NCBI GenBank assembly: GCA_019247605.1
Contig: JAFBAS010000100.1
Location: 1 to 64,000, forward strand
DNA length: 64,000 bases
Direction: 5' to 3'
Source of the DNA: Hyphomicrobiales bacterium
GTDB taxonomy: Bacteria > Pseudomonadota > Alphaproteobacteria > Rhizobiales > Beijerinckiaceae
Positions within the stretch are counted from its first letter, which is position 1. Each line of letters starts with the position of its first letter. The notes below the pieces were generated by a model. The model made no database searches. It had not been told where the DNA came from and was given only the letters and a program-made list of their open reading frames with translations. The position numbers were made by a program, and so were the translations under genes. Of this stretch, positions 63,178 to 64,000 are shown piece by piece.

Positions 63178-64000
63178 ATGACCTCTAAGCCACTCGATTT
63201 CGGCTCCTATGATTACATCGTCGTCGGCGCGGGCTCGGCGGGATGCGTGCTCGCCAACCGCTTGTCGGCCGATCCGAGCCGGCGCGTGCTCGTCCTCGAA
63301 GCGGGCGGACACGACAATTGGATCTGGTTTCACATCCCGGTCGGTTATCTTTTCGCCATCGGCAATCCACGCGCGGATTGGCTGTTCACCACGCAAGAAG
63401 AGGCTGGGCTCAACGGGCGCCAGCTTGCCTATCCGCGCGGAAAGGTAATCGGAGGGTGCTCCTCCATCAACGCCATGATCTATATGCGCGGCCAAGCCGC
63501 CGATTATGACGGCTGGCGTCAACTCGGCCTTCCCGGCTGGAGCTGGAGCGATGTGCTGCCCGTATTCCTCTCGCATGAGGATCATGTGGCGCCGCCGAAC
63601 GAAGCGCATCGCAGCGGCGGTGAATGGCGCGTCGAGTATCCGCGCGTGCGCTGGGACATTCTCGATGCCATTCGGGACGCCTGTGAAACGGCGGGCATTC
63701 CGAAGATCGCGGATTTCAACACCGGTGACAACGAGGGCTCTTCCTATTTCCAGGTGAACCAGAAGCGCGGGCGGCGTTGGAGCACCGCGCGAGGTTTTCT
63801 CAAGCCCGTGCTGAAGCGTTCCAATCTTCGCCTGGAGACCGGCGTCCACGCCGAGCGCATCACCTTCGATCGAGGACGCGCAACGGGTGTCGTGTTTTCC
63901 AGGGGCGGTGAGCATTGTCATGCGCTCGCCAAACAGGAGGTCGTGCTCGCGGCCGGAGCCATCGCCTCGCCGAAGCTTCTCGAGCTCTCGGGAATCGGCG
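63178..64000 (+). CDS. GMC family oxidoreductase (partial, N-terminal 274 residues)
   Basis: The FAD-binding Rossmann motif VVGAGSAGCVLANRL and the GMC signature 1 region (PRGKVIGGCSSINAMIYMRG) show a glucose-methanol-choline oxidoreductase, close to choline dehydrogenase-like alcohol dehydrogenases. The second GMC signature is just emerging at the window edge (AAGAIASPKLLELSGIG). It oxidises an alcohol with FAD; the C-terminal substrate domain and catalytic His are outside the window. ATG 63178 opens the family start (YDYIVVGAGSAG). Confidence 0.93.
   Translation, partial: MTSKPLDFGSYDYIVVGAGSAGCVLANRLSADPSRRVLVLEAGGHDNWIWFHIPVGYLFAIGNPRADWLFTTQEEAGLNGRQLAYPRGKVIGGCSSINAMIYMRGQAADYDGWRQLGLPGWSWSDVLPVFLSHEDHVAPPNEAHRSGGEWRVEYPRVRWDILDAIRDACETAGIPKIADFNTGDNEGSSYFQVNQKRGRRWSTARGFLKPVLKRSNLRLETGVHAERITFDRGRATGVVFSRGGEHCHALAKQEVVLAAGAIASPKLLELSGIG

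Overview
This high-GC window reads as chromosomal DNA of an alphaproteobacterium, most likely of the order Hyphomicrobiales (Rhizobiales). The grounds are the strong G/C third-position bias, many ATGA/GTGA overlapping gene pairs, a PhaR-type PHB regulator with phbA and phbB, an ATP-type PEP carboxykinase, and families of polyamine-type and Liv-type ABC transporters. No tRNA, rRNA, CRISPR array, intact insertion sequence or phage module was seen.

Layout. 1-6.3 kb: the end of an M48-like peptidase, a GNAT acetyltransferase, an exported protein coupled to nudC, a DUF488 protein, leuB, and two exported or anchored unknowns. 6.4-13.6 kb: rpmI-rplT, a decayed chrA remnant, phbB, a membrane glycosyltransferase/acyltransferase pair, phbA and divergent phaR. 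13.6-18.6 kb: a TetR-adaptor-RND efflux operon with a perfect inverted repeat at its head. 18.8-35.7 kb: a large catabolic/transport region. It holds a GST, a cytosine-deaminase-like amidohydrolase, an XRE-cupin regulator, and a divergent long operon. The operon encodes a DUF1989 protein, an M20-type amidohydrolase, a NodB-type deacetylase, two polyamine-type ABC transporters, two TRZ/ATZ-like amidohydrolases, one shared ATPase and a terminal GST. 35.7-46.6 kb: der and the 5-oxoprolinase genes pxpB, pxpC and pxpA, with an A/T-richer TIR-like gene inserted between pxpC and pxpA. Divergent from these are a YcsI/DUF1445 protein and a five-gene Liv-type ABC transporter. 46.8-50.3 kb: an EamA exporter, an ArgE-like deacylase, a GST and a 637-base stretch without a credible gene. 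50.3-64 kb: mostly housekeeping genes (pckA, cysK, a thioesterase, a cupin, SPFH-NfeD, a PagL-like protein, a metallo-beta-lactamase-fold hydrolase, a Nudix hydrolase, PhzF, serB, miaA-SDR-DUF1499) and the start of a GMC oxidoreductase.

How the genes may work together. The 19.5-35.7 kb region looks like a regulated system for taking up and hydrolysing a nitrogen-rich small molecule with cyclic amide, ureide or amidine bonds. Three amidohydrolases, a carbamoylase-type M20 enzyme, a NodB-type enzyme and a DUF1989 protein all act on such bonds in characterised relatives, but the substrate cannot be named from sequence. The 37-46 kb region probably handles 5-oxoproline or a related cyclic amide, because pxpABC and ycsI sit back to back with a complete amide/amino-acid importer.

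The most unusual signals are the duplicated transporter/amidohydrolase cassette around a single ATPase, and the TIR-like gene lodged inside the 5-oxoprolinase operon.
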